DNA from: Pseudobutyrivibrio sp. YE44
GTDB taxonomy: Bacteria; Bacillota; Clostridia; Lachnospirales; Lachnospiraceae
Length of the DNA: 64,000 nt
Assembly (NCBI RefSeq): GCF_900104335.1
Contig: NZ_FMXT01000001.1
Coordinates: forward strand, 1 to 64,000
Reading direction: 5' to 3'
Positions 23,957-32,724 of this stretch are shown here, one piece after another (position 1 is the stretch's first letter; each line of letters starts with the position of its first letter). The notes beneath the pieces are model-generated. The model ran no database searches. It was not told the origin of the DNA and was given only the letters and a program-made list of their open reading frames with translations. Both the position numbers and the translations under genes were made by a program.

Positions 23957-25438
23957 ATGAGAAAGCAAGACCGTTTATTCCTTTCAAAGGATAGAAAAAC
24001 TTTATATATCACCATTGTGATTTGCTTCAGCATATTCTTGGTTTCTTTTTGCGTGCTTATTATTTCCTTCAATAATCTGATGGAGAAACACGATCAAAGA
24101 TTATCAGGTGAAATCTGTAATTTAGTATCTGAAAAGATTAATAATGCTATAGAGATTTCCAATGAGACAGTAATAGGTATAGCTTCTGTAATTAGTGATG
24201 AAAATATTGCTGATCCACAGGATATATACAATGTGATTAAGGACAATGAAAACTATATTAGTATGGGATTCATAGATGCAAAGGGAAATGTGTATGCCAC
24301 TGAAAGTGAAAAAGAGGAGTTTGATAAATGGGATTTGATAAAGACTGCAAAGGAGGCTAATCCTATATCTTTATCTGTTCCGTATAGAAATGCTATTACA
24401 GGTCAGTTGGTAGTTACAAGATTTGTAGTTGTAAATTATAACGATTCCAAGAAGGGATGGATTTTTGCAACATCCCCATTTAAGGATTTGCAAAATGTTG
24501 CCTCTACAGAAGTCTTTTCCAAGGCATTGGAAATATGGTTTATGGACTCTGAGTCTGCGAATATGATTTATTGTAATAGCTCCGACGAAAGCCTTAACGG
24601 AAGTTGGGCTAATGGCTTTTTGACAAGACAGATGCTTGATGAGAATGGTAGAGAACAGCATTCTCAGTGGATAGAGAGCATGAGACAGGGTAAGGAGCTG
24701 ATTGGAAATCATTACGAGGTGGATGGTGATTATTATGCCAGCTATTCTGCAAGAATTAACAGTATGCCTGGATGGTATGTGGTTGTTAGAATTCCAAGTA
24801 GTGTTCTTTCAGATACAATGAATTCCTTCAGAAACTATGTATTAAACTTCCTGGTAGTACTTTTAAGCATTGTAGTACTATTGATTTTCGTAATCTTGAA
24901 AATCAGTAAAAATGAGAAGCAAAAGCTTGAGGATATTTCAAAGCATGACCCTCTTACCAGCTTGCTTAATAGACGAGCCTTTGAGGATATGGCTATTAAA
25001 TACATTAATACATGGGACAAGTCTGCCCTCATTTTCTTTGATGTAGATTACTTTAAGAAAATAAATGATGGCCTTGGACATGATGCTGGTGACATTTTGT
25101 TGGAAAAGTTTGCTAGTATTATGCAGCGTAGTTTAGGTGATGATGCTAAGCTGTTTAGAGTTGGTGGAGATGAGTTTGTAGCTATTATTAAGATGGATTC
25201 TGTTGAGGCTGTTAATGAAAAGCTTGATAGAGCAAAGGCAGAGATAAACAGTATAATTTTACCTAATTTCAAGAAATCTGACGAAGGAACTGAAAGGGGC
25301 GTAACCTTTAGTGCTGGACTGGCTATATATCCAGATGATGCTGAGGATTTAGGTACTTTAAAACGATGTGCAGATACAGCTCTCTATATAATTAAAGAGA
25401 GAGGACGAAACGGATATTGTTGGTATAATTCTTTGTAG
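23957..25438 (+). CDS. Membrane diguanylate cyclase with extracellular sensor
   Basis: A 493-residue protein. TM1 covers about 16-37. An extracellular Cache-like domain covers about 40-285 (IGFIDAKGNVYATESEKEEF, GWIFATSPF, PGWYVVVRIPSSVL). TM2 covers about 296-316. The GGDEF domain follows, with HDPLTSLLNRRAFEDM, FFDVDYFKKINDGLGHDAGD and intact GGDEF at about 403-407. It should make cyclic di-GMP from GTP. No inhibitory RxxD site is obvious upstream of GGDEF. Cotranscribed with the upstream sugar-binding lipoprotein, the likely input. Confidence 0.92.
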   Translation: MRKQDRLFLSKDRKTLYITIVICFSIFLVSFCVLIISFNNLMEKHDQRLSGEICNLVSEKINNAIEISNETVIGIASVISDENIADPQDIYNVIKDNENYISMGFIDAKGNVYATESEKEEFDKWDLIKTAKEANPISLSVPYRNAITGQLVVTRFVVVNYNDSKKGWIFATSPFKDLQNVASTEVFSKALEIWFMDSESANMIYCNSSDESLNGSWANGFLTRQMLDENGREQHSQWIESMRQGKELIGNHYEVDGDYYASYSARINSMPGWYVVVRIPSSVLSDTMNSFRNYVLNFLVVLLSIVVLLIFVILKISKNEKQKLEDISKHDPLTSLLNRRAFEDMAIKYINTWDKSALIFFDVDYFKKINDGLGHDAGDILLEKFASIMQRSLGDDAKLFRVGGDEFVAIIKMDSVEAVNEKLDRAKAEINSIILPNFKKSDEGTERGVTFSAGLAIYPDDAEDLGTLKRCADTALYIIKERGRNGYCWYNSL

Positions 25439-25522
25439 AAAAATCGTAAATGGGGTTTACAAGGGGCGGTTTTATGTGTTAAATTTTTTATGGATTTCAA
25501 ATAATATATTCAATTTAATGAA

Positions 25523-25611
25523 AGGAGAGCAGCTATGGATAAATCAGACAGTCACGGGCGATTATTTAGCGACGAGGCATTTAATGAACTTAGCATTTTA
25601 GCTGCTCTTTT
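25523..25611 (+). promoter_or_regulatory. mgtE leader hairpin covering a small ORF's start site
   Basis: AGAGCAGCTA (25526-25535), which includes the ribosome-binding region and first base of a 28-codon ORF, pairs perfectly with TAGCTGCTCT (25599-25608) near the end of the same ORF; G-U and A-U pairs extend the stem outward. Translation of the ORF and formation of this stem are mutually exclusive. A terminator lies 45 nt further on, before mgtE. Confidence 0.5.
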
Positions 25612-25621
25612 AAATATCTAA
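25535..25621 (+). CDS. 28-residue leader peptide upstream of mgtE
   Basis: MDKSDSHGRLFSDEAF... ending LAALLNI, preceded by an AAAGGAGA ribosome-binding site. It is soluble, acidic in its first half and hydrophobic at the end. Its position in the mgtE leader, between a pairing hairpin and a terminator, suggests a regulatory leader ORF in the manner of mgtL-type peptides; no sequence similarity to those was recognised. Expression is inferred. Confidence 0.55.
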   Translation: MDKSDSHGRLFSDEAFNELSILAALLNI

Positions 25622-25652
25622 AGGGTAGTTTCTTTTAGTTGTTTTGTTTGTT

Positions 25653-25686
25653 AAGTGTCACAGTCTTTCCGGTGACGCTTTTTTTA
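25653..25686 (+). terminator. Terminator/attenuator before mgtE
   Basis: AGTGTCAC (25654-25661) / GTGACGCT (25672-25679) stem followed by a run of seven to eight Ts. It lies between the leader ORF and the mgtE start 23 bases on, so it would cut off mgtE unless readthrough or another promoter is used. Confidence 0.8.
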
Positions 25687-25708
25687 TTCCTATAGTTCAT
25701 GTGAAACT

Positions 25709-27097
25709 ATGGAAACAAAGGACTTATTAGAGGACAACAAGCTTCAAGAGATTATCGACATATTACGCTCTAATATAGATGCCGAACAGATGGTGGAGGC
25801 TTTGGACGATTATCATGAAAATGATATTGCGGAAGCCTATGAGGCCCTTGAGCCTGAAGATCGTCAGCGCTTATTTGGCATTTTGGGTGCTGAGCGTCTT
25901 TCTGAAATTTTTCCTTATATTGAAGATGTAGGTGAATATTTAGCAGAGTTCAATCCTGAACAGGCTGCCGACGTCCTTGAAAACATGGATGCCGACGATG
26001 CTGTCGACGCCTTGGAAGACATTGAGGATGAGGAGCAAAGAGAAAAGCTCATCGAACTCATGGATAAGGATGCTTCTGCCGATGTCAGACTGATTAATTC
26101 TTACGATGAAAATGAAATTGGTAGCATGATGACTACTAACTTCATTGTAATCAAAGAAAACTTTTCAGTTAAGCAGGCTATGCGTGCCCTTATTTCTCAG
26201 TCTCAGGAAAATGACAACATCAACACAATTTATGTGGAAGATAAAGATAATAAATATGCTGGTGCTATTGAACTTAGAGATTTAATCTTGGCCAGAGCTG
26301 AGACTCCATTGGGGGACATTATCAGTCACAGCTATCCATCTGTTGCAGCTGATGCTATTATCTCTGACACCATTGAAATGCTGAAGGATTACGCTGAGGA
26401 TTCAATCCCAGTTCTTAATTCCGAAAGCGAGATTATTGGTGTTATCACATCTCAGGATATCATTGAGGCTGTGGATGATGAGATGGGTGAAGACTATGCT
26501 AGGTTGGCTGGTTTGACTGCAGAGGAGGATTTAAATGAATCCCTTACAGAGAGTATTAAGAAGCGTATTCCATGGCTTCTTTTACTTCTAGGTCTTGGAT
26601 TGGTTACTAGCTCTGTTATCGGTATTTTTGATAAGGTTGTAGCATCGGTTGCTATTGTTGTTGTATTCCAGTCTCTTATCTTGGACATGGCAGGAAACGT
26701 CGGAACACAGTCTCTAGCTGTTACAATTCGTGTGCTTATGGATGAGGAAATCTCTGGCGTAGAGAAAGCGAAGTTTGTTCTTAAGGAAATGAGAGTTGGT
26801 GGTACCAACGGTTTGATTCTTGGTTTGCTTGCCCTTGTGTTTGTGGCAGTTTATTTGCACGGCTTTAAGGCGTATGTGTGGGCTGCAGCTTTCAGAATCT
26901 CTGGAATTGTTGGCTTCTCACTTTTTATAGCAATGATTGTATCAAGTTTTATTGGTACTATTATTCCTATTTTCTTCCACAAGATTAAGGTGGATCCAGC
27001 GGTTGCTTCTGGCCCACTTATCACTACGGTAAACGATCTTGTTGCTGTAGTTACTTACTACGGATTGGCAGGAATATTATTGGTGGGACACATTTAA
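25709..27097 (+). CDS. mgtE: Magnesium transporter MgtE
   Basis: A 462-residue magnesium channel. The MgtE N domain covers about 20-125 (helical repeats with FPYIEDVGEYLAEFNPEQAADVLENMDADDAVDALEDI). Two CBS domains cover about 130-255 (IGSMMTTNFIVIKENFSVKQAMRAL; GVITSQDIIEAVDDEMGEDYARLAGL). The C-terminal five-helix pore covers about 285-462, with NVGTQSLAVTIRVL. The acidic CBS/N domains sense cytosolic magnesium and gate the pore. The ATG has a poor ribosome-binding site, unusual here, which fits control through the leader. Confidence 0.95.
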   Translation: METKDLLEDNKLQEIIDILRSNIDAEQMVEALDDYHENDIAEAYEALEPEDRQRLFGILGAERLSEIFPYIEDVGEYLAEFNPEQAADVLENMDADDAVDALEDIEDEEQREKLIELMDKDASADVRLINSYDENEIGSMMTTNFIVIKENFSVKQAMRALISQSQENDNINTIYVEDKDNKYAGAIELRDLILARAETPLGDIISHSYPSVAADAIISDTIEMLKDYAEDSIPVLNSESEIIGVITSQDIIEAVDDEMGEDYARLAGLTAEEDLNESLTESIKKRIPWLLLLLGLGLVTSSVIGIFDKVVASVAIVVVFQSLILDMAGNVGTQSLAVTIRVLMDEEISGVEKAKFVLKEMRVGGTNGLILGLLALVFVAVYLHGFKAYVWAAAFRISGIVGFSLFIAMIVSSFIGTIIPIFFHKIKVDPAVASGPLITTVNDLVAVVTYYGLAGILLVGHI

Positions 27098-27153
27098 TTA
27101 TAATTTTTTAGTGGTCTATTTTAGAGAAAATAATATAAGTATTTTGAAGCGTT

Positions 27154-27217
27154 TAGCTCCCTATATAGTTATGATGGTAAAATGTTAGTCATTATAACAA
27201 TATAGGGAGCTTTTTTC
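27154..27217 (+). terminator. Terminator after mgtE
   Basis: AGCTCCCTATAT / ATATAGGGAGCT stem (inner GTTAT / ATAAC pairing extends it), followed by TTTTTT. Confidence 0.9.
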
Positions 27218-27289
27218 ACACAATTTACATAAAAAACCACAAAATATTGTAGAACTTAAAAGCCAAATAAGATAAAATTTAATTATAAA

Positions 27290-27385
27290 AACCAACTACA
27301 TTTTATTGTAGCTCTGGTGCAGTTCTCGTTTACAAGAACCACTCGAGAAGTGGAAAATTTAATAGGTAAAAGGAGCGTGACCCCT
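27290..27385 (+). promoter_or_regulatory. phoH leader with two adjacent hairpins
   Basis: GTTCT (27322-27326) / AGAAC (27335-27339) and CCACT (27339-27343) / AGTGG (27349-27353) form two back-to-back hairpins in the leader, 30 nt before the AAAGGAG site. No T-run follows, so this is not a terminator. No riboswitch class was recognised. Confidence 0.35.
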
Positions 27386-28669
27386 ATGAAGAAAAATTAC
27401 GTACTCGACACTAACATCCTTATCCATTGCCCAAGTGCTATTTTCGGTTTTGATGATAACAACGTAATCATTACCACTACGACACTTCAGGAATTGGATT
27501 CTAAGAAGACTGCGTATGCAGAGGTGGGCTATGGTGCCAGAGAATCCATTCGTAATATTGAGTCTATTGAGGGGGATTACGCTAATGGAGTTCTGATGCC
27601 AAATGGCGGAACTTTTAAAATTGCCAAAGAATCTGAATTTGAAAAGCTGGTTCCAGCAGAATTTACACTAGATCGACCTGACAACAGAATAATAAATGGT
27701 GTTCTTGCTATTGGTAAGATGAGCGAGCTGGAAACAATACTTGTTACTAATGATATATCAATGAGAATCAATGCAACAATGTGTGGTTGTGTAGTTCAAG
27801 GTTATCACAACGAAATGATTCTCGATAATGAAAACTATTCAGGGCGTAGGGATATCACTCCAGAAGATATAGAGAGTCCATTTAATAAGGGCTTTATTGA
27901 AAATGAGTTTGGTATTTGCCGTGAGGGTAGCAATTCAGCACTATATACCTTCAAAGAGGATGGATGGCATCTATTAAAAGATAGAGATTACTATACTCCA
28001 TATTGCCAACCAAGAAACGTAGGTCAACGCTTTGCACTATATGCTTTGCTTGCAAGTCCAGAGGAACTTCCTTTAGTTATTTTAAAGGGTAGTGCTGGTA
28101 CTGCTAAAACCTTCCTTTCGTTGGCAGCTGGTCTTCAAGGCTATTATCACAATGGCTTTGACAGAATTATGATTACTAGAAGTAACACTCTTTCTGATAA
28201 TGACCTAGGTTTCCTTCCAGGTGATCTAGAGGAAAAGATGACCCCTCTTATTGCTCCATTTATGGATAACCTTCAGGTTCTTTTGAAGGGGCAGAATGAG
28301 GAGAAGGAACAGGTTAAGCTTCAGATAGAAGATATGTTTGATACAGGTATCATAGAGATATGTTCTCTTGCTTATATGAGAGGTCGTTCTCTTGTTAATT
28401 CTTTTATCATCGTTGATGAAGCTCAAAACTGTACCATCGGTCAGATACTTGAAATTATCACACGTGCAGGTAAAGGGTCAAAAGTTGTACTACTAGGAGA
28501 TCCGGATCAGATTGATTCTCCAAAGTTGGATAGAAAGAACAATGGTCTTTCCTTTGCAGCTGAGAGAATGAAGGGATCAAGTCTTTGTGCACAGATAACC
28601 TTTGACGAAAGTGAAACAGTTCGAAGTGCACTTGCAGCTGAAGGTGCAAAGAGACTTGTAATAAAGTGA
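27386..28669 (+). CDS. PIN domain-PhoH family ATPase
   Basis: A 427-residue protein of two parts. The PIN nuclease-fold domain covers about 1-140 (MKKNYVLDTNILIHCP, ITTTTLQELDSKK, LVTNDISMRI, with acidic residues D7, E36 and D117-region). The PhoH ATPase covers about 190-427, with Walker A KGSAGTAKTF and Walker B SFIIVDEAQNCT. This PIN-PhoH (PhoH2-like) fusion is linked to RNA unwinding and cleavage. The start was chosen at MKKNYVL after AAAGGAG; longer frames upstream cross the leader hairpins. Monocistronic. Confidence 0.92.
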   Translation: MKKNYVLDTNILIHCPSAIFGFDDNNVIITTTTLQELDSKKTAYAEVGYGARESIRNIESIEGDYANGVLMPNGGTFKIAKESEFEKLVPAEFTLDRPDNRIINGVLAIGKMSELETILVTNDISMRINATMCGCVVQGYHNEMILDNENYSGRRDITPEDIESPFNKGFIENEFGICREGSNSALYTFKEDGWHLLKDRDYYTPYCQPRNVGQRFALYALLASPEELPLVILKGSAGTAKTFLSLAAGLQGYYHNGFDRIMITRSNTLSDNDLGFLPGDLEEKMTPLIAPFMDNLQVLLKGQNEEKEQVKLQIEDMFDTGIIEICSLAYMRGRSLVNSFIIVDEAQNCTIGQILEIITRAGKGSKVVLLGDPDQIDSPKLDRKNNGLSFAAERMKGSSLCAQITFDESETVRSALAAEGAKRLVIK

Positions 28670-28708
28670 TTTTTTTCTCTTGTAACATTTTATATATCCT
28701 CCTTTCAC

Positions 28709-28740
28709 GGGCTCAGGCTTTTGCCTGGGCCCAGGTTTTT
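28709..28740 (+). terminator. Terminator after phoH
   Basis: GGGCTCAGGC / GCCTGGGCCC stem, then AGGTTTTT; a strong GC-rich hairpin. Confidence 0.8.
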
Positions 28741-28883
28741 GTTCGCAGATTTATAAATAAAAAATTTATTTTAAAAAGATGCAACATTTTATAGGTACCG
28801 TTTGTATATATGTTAGAAAGCAATAAGACAGAAGTTTAAATTACAGCTTTTAATATTATTATCCGAGAAACGGGAGGTATATC

Positions 28884-30032
28884 ATGAAAAAGAAAATAGT
28901 TTGTTTATTGGCTGTTTTATTATCGGTATCATTGGTGGTTGTTGGTTGTGGTGGCTCTAAGTCAGGTGCAACTGCAGATTACGCCATGGAAACAACTGAT
29001 AGCTATGACGGTGGTGGATTTGATGCATCTTTAGGAAGCTATTATGCGGACACAGAGGATTATGAAGGCTCTGCTGATATGGAAGCGCCAATGGCTGATA
29101 ATGCTGCTGTAGGAAGTGCAAAGAAATCCTCAATATTTGATTCTAAAGAGGCTAGTAATGAGGAAGCCACAGAAGAGGCTGTTGTGGAACCTGATGAAAA
29201 TACACAGGCAAAAGAATCAGATGAGCCTGAGTATGATACCAGTCGAAAGATTGTCTACACATCCTATATAAATATTGAAACCAAGAAATTTGATGATGAT
29301 GTTAAAGCTTTAAAGAAGCTTGTTCGTTCTTATAATGGTTATTATGAGAATTCTTCTGTTACAGGCACTGCTGAGTACGGTGGAAGAACAGCTAGCTATA
29401 CAGCAAGAGTTCCAGCTAAACAGTATCAGGAATTTATGGATAGCTTAGGTGATATTGGTTCTGTTACGTCTAGCAACGAATACGTGGATGATATTACTTC
29501 AAGCTACGTAGATGCTGAGACAAGACTAAAGACTCTTAATACTAAGCTTGATAGACTTTTAGAGCTTGAAAAGAATGCTCAGACAGTGGAAGAACTACTT
29601 AAAATAGAGGATAGAATAAATAACGTCACATATGATATAGAAAGCTATAAGGCTCAGCTTCGCCTTTACGATGATAAAATTGATTACTGCACTGTAACCA
29701 TCGATTTAGATGAGGTTGTAACCTATACAGAAGTTAAGAAGGACACTGCATGGAACAGATTCGTTGAAGCCTTTAAGAATTCCATCGCTGGCTTCTTGGC
29801 AGTAGTTCAGGCTTTGATTATCGGTTTAATTTATGTTCTTCCATACTTAGCTGTTGCAGGTGTGATTCTTGTTATTGTTTTAATTATCACAAAGAAGAGA
29901 AGAACTATTAGAAAAAAGAAGCTTGAAGAAAAACTTGCAAATGAGCGAGAGGAGATTAATAATCAGCAACCAGCAGAGGATAATCCATATGTAGGTCCTG
30001 TATACACAGATGACACAGAAGAAAACCAGTAA
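28884..30032 (+). CDS. DUF4349 domain lipoprotein
   Basis: A 382-residue lipoprotein: signal peptide ending VVVGC (lipid-linked Cys22). An acidic disordered linker covers about 25-115. The DUF4349 domain covers about 125-290 (KIVYTSYINIETKKFDDDVKALKKLVRSYNGYYENSSV, a coiled coil at SYVDAETRLKTLNTKLDRLLELE). A TM helix at about 310-340 is followed by a basic tail. So the N-terminal part is outside and the tail inside. The role is unknown; homologues are common in Firmicutes. GGGAGG precedes the ATG. Confidence 0.9.
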   Translation: MKKKIVCLLAVLLSVSLVVVGCGGSKSGATADYAMETTDSYDGGGFDASLGSYYADTEDYEGSADMEAPMADNAAVGSAKKSSIFDSKEASNEEATEEAVVEPDENTQAKESDEPEYDTSRKIVYTSYINIETKKFDDDVKALKKLVRSYNGYYENSSVTGTAEYGGRTASYTARVPAKQYQEFMDSLGDIGSVTSSNEYVDDITSSYVDAETRLKTLNTKLDRLLELEKNAQTVEELLKIEDRINNVTYDIESYKAQLRLYDDKIDYCTVTIDLDEVVTYTEVKKDTAWNRFVEAFKNSIAGFLAVVQALIIGLIYVLPYLAVAGVILVIVLIITKKRRTIRKKKLEEKLANEREEINNQQPAEDNPYVGPVYTDDTEENQ

Positions 30033-30047
30033 ATAAGAAATAATTTC

Positions 30048-30079
30048 AAGGCCGAGGGTTCCCCTTGGCCTTATTTTTT
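30048..30079 (+). terminator. Terminator after DUF4349 gene
   Basis: AAGGCCGAGGG / CCCTTGGCCTT stem followed by ATTTTTT. Confidence 0.9.
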
Positions 30080-30142
30080 GCTATTATAATAAATTGATTT
30101 ATTAGATTTTACTAAGACTAGTAATCATTAGGAGATTATAAT

Positions 30143-30685
30143 ATGAGAATAGGAACAGGTTATGATGTACATAAGCTTGTTGAGGGTAGAGACCTTATTA
30201 TTGGCGGTGTAAAAATCGACCATACTCTTGGTCTTCTTGGCCACTCTGATGCAGATGTACTTTTACATGCTATTGCAGATGCAGTTCTTGGAGCAGCAGG
30301 GCTTAAAGACATTGGCGCTCATTTTCCAGATACAGATCCTAAGTACAAGGGAGCTGATTCCATGAAGCTTTTGGAACAGGTTCGTGAGCTTGTTATGGAC
30401 AAGGGTTATGTGGTTGGAAATGTTGACGCAACAGTTATCGCTCAAAAGCCAAAGCTTCGTCCATTTATTGAGCAGATGGAAGAAAACGTTGCTAAGTGTC
30501 TTGGCATCGATGTTGATCAGGTGAACATAAAAGCAACTACAGAGGAACATCTTGGCTTCACAGGACGTGAAGAGGGCATCAGCGCACAGGCAGTCTGTTT
30601 ACTCTACGAGTTTTATGACGGAAGCAACGTAGTATTTGATAGCGGACGAAGCTGCGAGACTTGTGGCGGCTGCGCTCGTAAATAG
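30143..30685 (+). CDS. ispF: 2-C-methyl-D-erythritol 2,4-cyclodiphosphate synthase
   Basis: The fifth enzyme of the MEP isoprenoid pathway; it cyclises CDP-methylerythritol 2-phosphate with loss of [14 protein letters not shown] and [11 protein letters not shown] supply the zinc ligands (D8, H10, H42), and [16 protein letters not shown] is the CMP-binding end. The protein is 180 residues; about 22 residues beyond the usual 158 form a tail with [17 protein letters not shown] CxxCxxC in IspF is unusual and could bind metal. AGGAG precedes the ATG. It heads the run to cysS. Confidence 0.95.
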   Translation: MRIGTGYDVHKLVEGRDLIIGGVKIDHTLGLLGHSDADVLLHAIADAVLGAAGLKDIGAHFPDTDPKYKGADSMKLLEQVRELVMDKGYVVGNVDATVIAQKPKLRPFIEQMEENVAKCLGIDVDQVNIKATTEEHLGFTGREEGISAQAVCLLYEFYDGSNVVFDSGRSCETCGGCARK

Positions 30686-30764
30686 CGAGAAGATATTATG
30701 TGTAACAATTTTTGAAACTAGTTAGTTAAATAAAAAAATAAAGAGTATTTGTAGGAGTTTAGTA

Positions 30765-32186
30765 ATGAGTTTTAAATTTTATAATACTTTAAGTAGAACA
30801 GTTGAAGAATTTCACTCAAGGGAAGAAGGCAAGGTTGCAATGTACACTTGCGGCCCTACAGTTTACCATTTCGCCCATATCGGAAACATCCGCACATACA
30901 TCATGCAAGATGTCCTTATCAAGGCTCTTGAGTATGCTGGTTATGATGTAAAGCGTGTTATGAACATTACAGACGTTGGTCACCTTTCATCAGATGCCGA
31001 TACAGGTGAAGATAAGATGGTGGCAGGTGCAAAGCGTGAGCACAAAACCGTTATGGAGATTGCAAAGTTCTATACAGATGCTTTCTTTGCAGATTTTGAT
31101 GCTGTTGGCAACAAGCGTCCTGATGTGGTTGAACCAGCAACAAATTGCATTCCAGAGTTCATTCACATGGTAGAGGTTCTTCTTGAAAAGGGTTACGCAT
31201 ATGTTGCAGGTGGCAATGTTTACTTTGACACAAGCAAGCTTGAGGATTACTACATCTTCTCATCATCAGTTGAGAAGGAGGCCCTTGAGGTTGGTGTTCG
31301 TGACGATGTAGAAGAGGATGCAAATAAAAAGAACAAGACAGACTTCGTTCTTTGGTTTACAAAGTCTAAGTTTGAAGACCAGGCTCTTAAATGGGATAGC
31401 CCATGGGGCGTTGGTTATCCAGGATGGCATATTGAGTGCTCATGCATTTCTATGAAGCATCTTGGAGAGTATATGGATATTCACTGTGGCGGAGTTGATA
31501 ACATCTTCCCACATCACACAAATGAGGTGGCTCAGTCAGAAGCTTACCTTGGACATAAGTGGTGCAACTACTGGTTCCACAGCAATCATCTCAATGATCA
31601 GTCAGGAAAGATGTCAAAGTCAAAGGGCGCTATCCTTACTGTTTCACTTTTAAAGGAAAAGGGTTATGACCCACTTGTATACAGATTCTTCTGCTTACAG
31701 TCACACTATCGTAAGCCACTTGTATTCTCATACGAGAATCTTGATAATGCAGCAGCTGCTTACAACAAGCTTGTAAAGCGTGTTTCAGAGCTTAAGGCTG
31801 AAGGTGCTGTTGATGAGGCTGTTAAGTCAGAATATGAGAACAAGTTCTGCGAGGCTGTATCAAATGATCTTAACACATCTATGGCTGTTACAATTCTTTA
31901 TGACGCGCTTAAGGCAGATACTAATGATGCTACAAAGCTTGCTCTTGTAGAAAGCTTTGACAGAGTTCTTTCGCTTGATTTGATTGGTCATGCTAAGTCT
32001 CTTTCAGAGGCAGGTACAGCTGTTGATTCAGAGCTTGAGGCATACATTAACGATGCTATTGCTCGTCGTGCAGAGGCTAAAAAAGCTAGGGATTTTGCAA
32101 CAGCAGATGCAATCCGTGACGAGCTTTTGGCTAAGGGTGTAGAGATAAAAGATACTCGTGAAGGAGTAGTATGGAAGCTAGTTTAA
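30765..32186 (+). CDS. cysS: Cysteinyl-tRNA synthetase
   Basis: A 473-residue class I synthetase that charges tRNA-Cys. The HIGH motif is seen as HIGN in YHFAHIGNIRTY at residues about 36-39. Zinc ligands are C29 in TCGPTVYH, C in HIECSCIS and HTNEVAQSEA. KMSKS is in SGKMSKSKG at about 285. The C-terminal anticodon-binding helix bundle ends ARDFATADAIRDELLAKGVEIKDTREG. Its end overlaps the mrnC start by 16 bases, and the order cysS-mrnC-rlmB-sigH matches Bacillus. Confidence 0.97.
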   Translation: MSFKFYNTLSRTVEEFHSREEGKVAMYTCGPTVYHFAHIGNIRTYIMQDVLIKALEYAGYDVKRVMNITDVGHLSSDADTGEDKMVAGAKREHKTVMEIAKFYTDAFFADFDAVGNKRPDVVEPATNCIPEFIHMVEVLLEKGYAYVAGGNVYFDTSKLEDYYIFSSSVEKEALEVGVRDDVEEDANKKNKTDFVLWFTKSKFEDQALKWDSPWGVGYPGWHIECSCISMKHLGEYMDIHCGGVDNIFPHHTNEVAQSEAYLGHKWCNYWFHSNHLNDQSGKMSKSKGAILTVSLLKEKGYDPLVYRFFCLQSHYRKPLVFSYENLDNAAAAYNKLVKRVSELKAEGAVDEAVKSEYENKFCEAVSNDLNTSMAVTILYDALKADTNDATKLALVESFDRVLSLDLIGHAKSLSEAGTAVDSELEAYINDAIARRAEAKKARDFATADAIRDELLAKGVEIKDTREGVVWKLV

Positions 32187-32611
32187 ATGATTATTTAAAT
32201 AGCAAATTTGATATTGAACCAAAGGATATAAGAACCTATTCACCACTGACTCTTGCATATATTGGTGATGCAATATTTGATGTGGTGATTCGTTCTATCC
32301 TTGTAAATAAAGGAAATACAGCTGTAAACAAGCTTCACCAGAGAACAAGCTCCGTTGTAAAGGCCCCTACTCAGGCTAAGATGGCGGCGGCACTCATGGA
32401 TGAATTTACAGAAGAAGAGGCTGATTGGTATCGTCGTGGCCGCAATTCCAAACCTCATACAAAGGCGAAGAATGCAACCACAATGGATTACTTAGAAGCC
32501 ACAGGCTTTGAAGCTGTTATGGGATACCTTTATCTCACTGGAGATATGGATCGCATCTGCGATCTGGTAAACCGTGGCATCGAGGCCTTACAGCTAGATA
32601 TTCTCGACTAG
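32171..32611 (+). CDS. mrnC: Mini-ribonuclease III
   Basis: A 146-residue RNase III-like catalytic domain without a double-stranded RNA-binding domain; it matures 23S rRNA ends. YIGDAIFDVVIR holds the first acidic pair (D33-region), and ATGFEAVMGYLYL the second. The ATG follows GAAGGAG inside the end of cysS, so translation is coupled. Confidence 0.95.
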   Translation: MEASLNDYLNSKFDIEPKDIRTYSPLTLAYIGDAIFDVVIRSILVNKGNTAVNKLHQRTSSVVKAPTQAKMAAALMDEFTEEEADWYRRGRNSKPHTKAKNATTMDYLEATGFEAVMGYLYLTGDMDRICDLVNRGIEALQLDILD

Positions 32612-32724
32612 AATCGTAATATTTAGTGGCATTTAAGCTGATACAACATGTAGTTTGTTTATTGATTTAGAAAGAGTAAGCTGGTAATAATTGTGTGCGT
32701 AACCAGCGTAGGATTCAGAAAATT

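Noticed and set aside
25440-25708. M-box (ykoK) magnesium riboswitch before mgtE
   Set aside because: The leader is partly coding, too short for the ~170-nt aptamer plus terminator, and its conserved core was not found.
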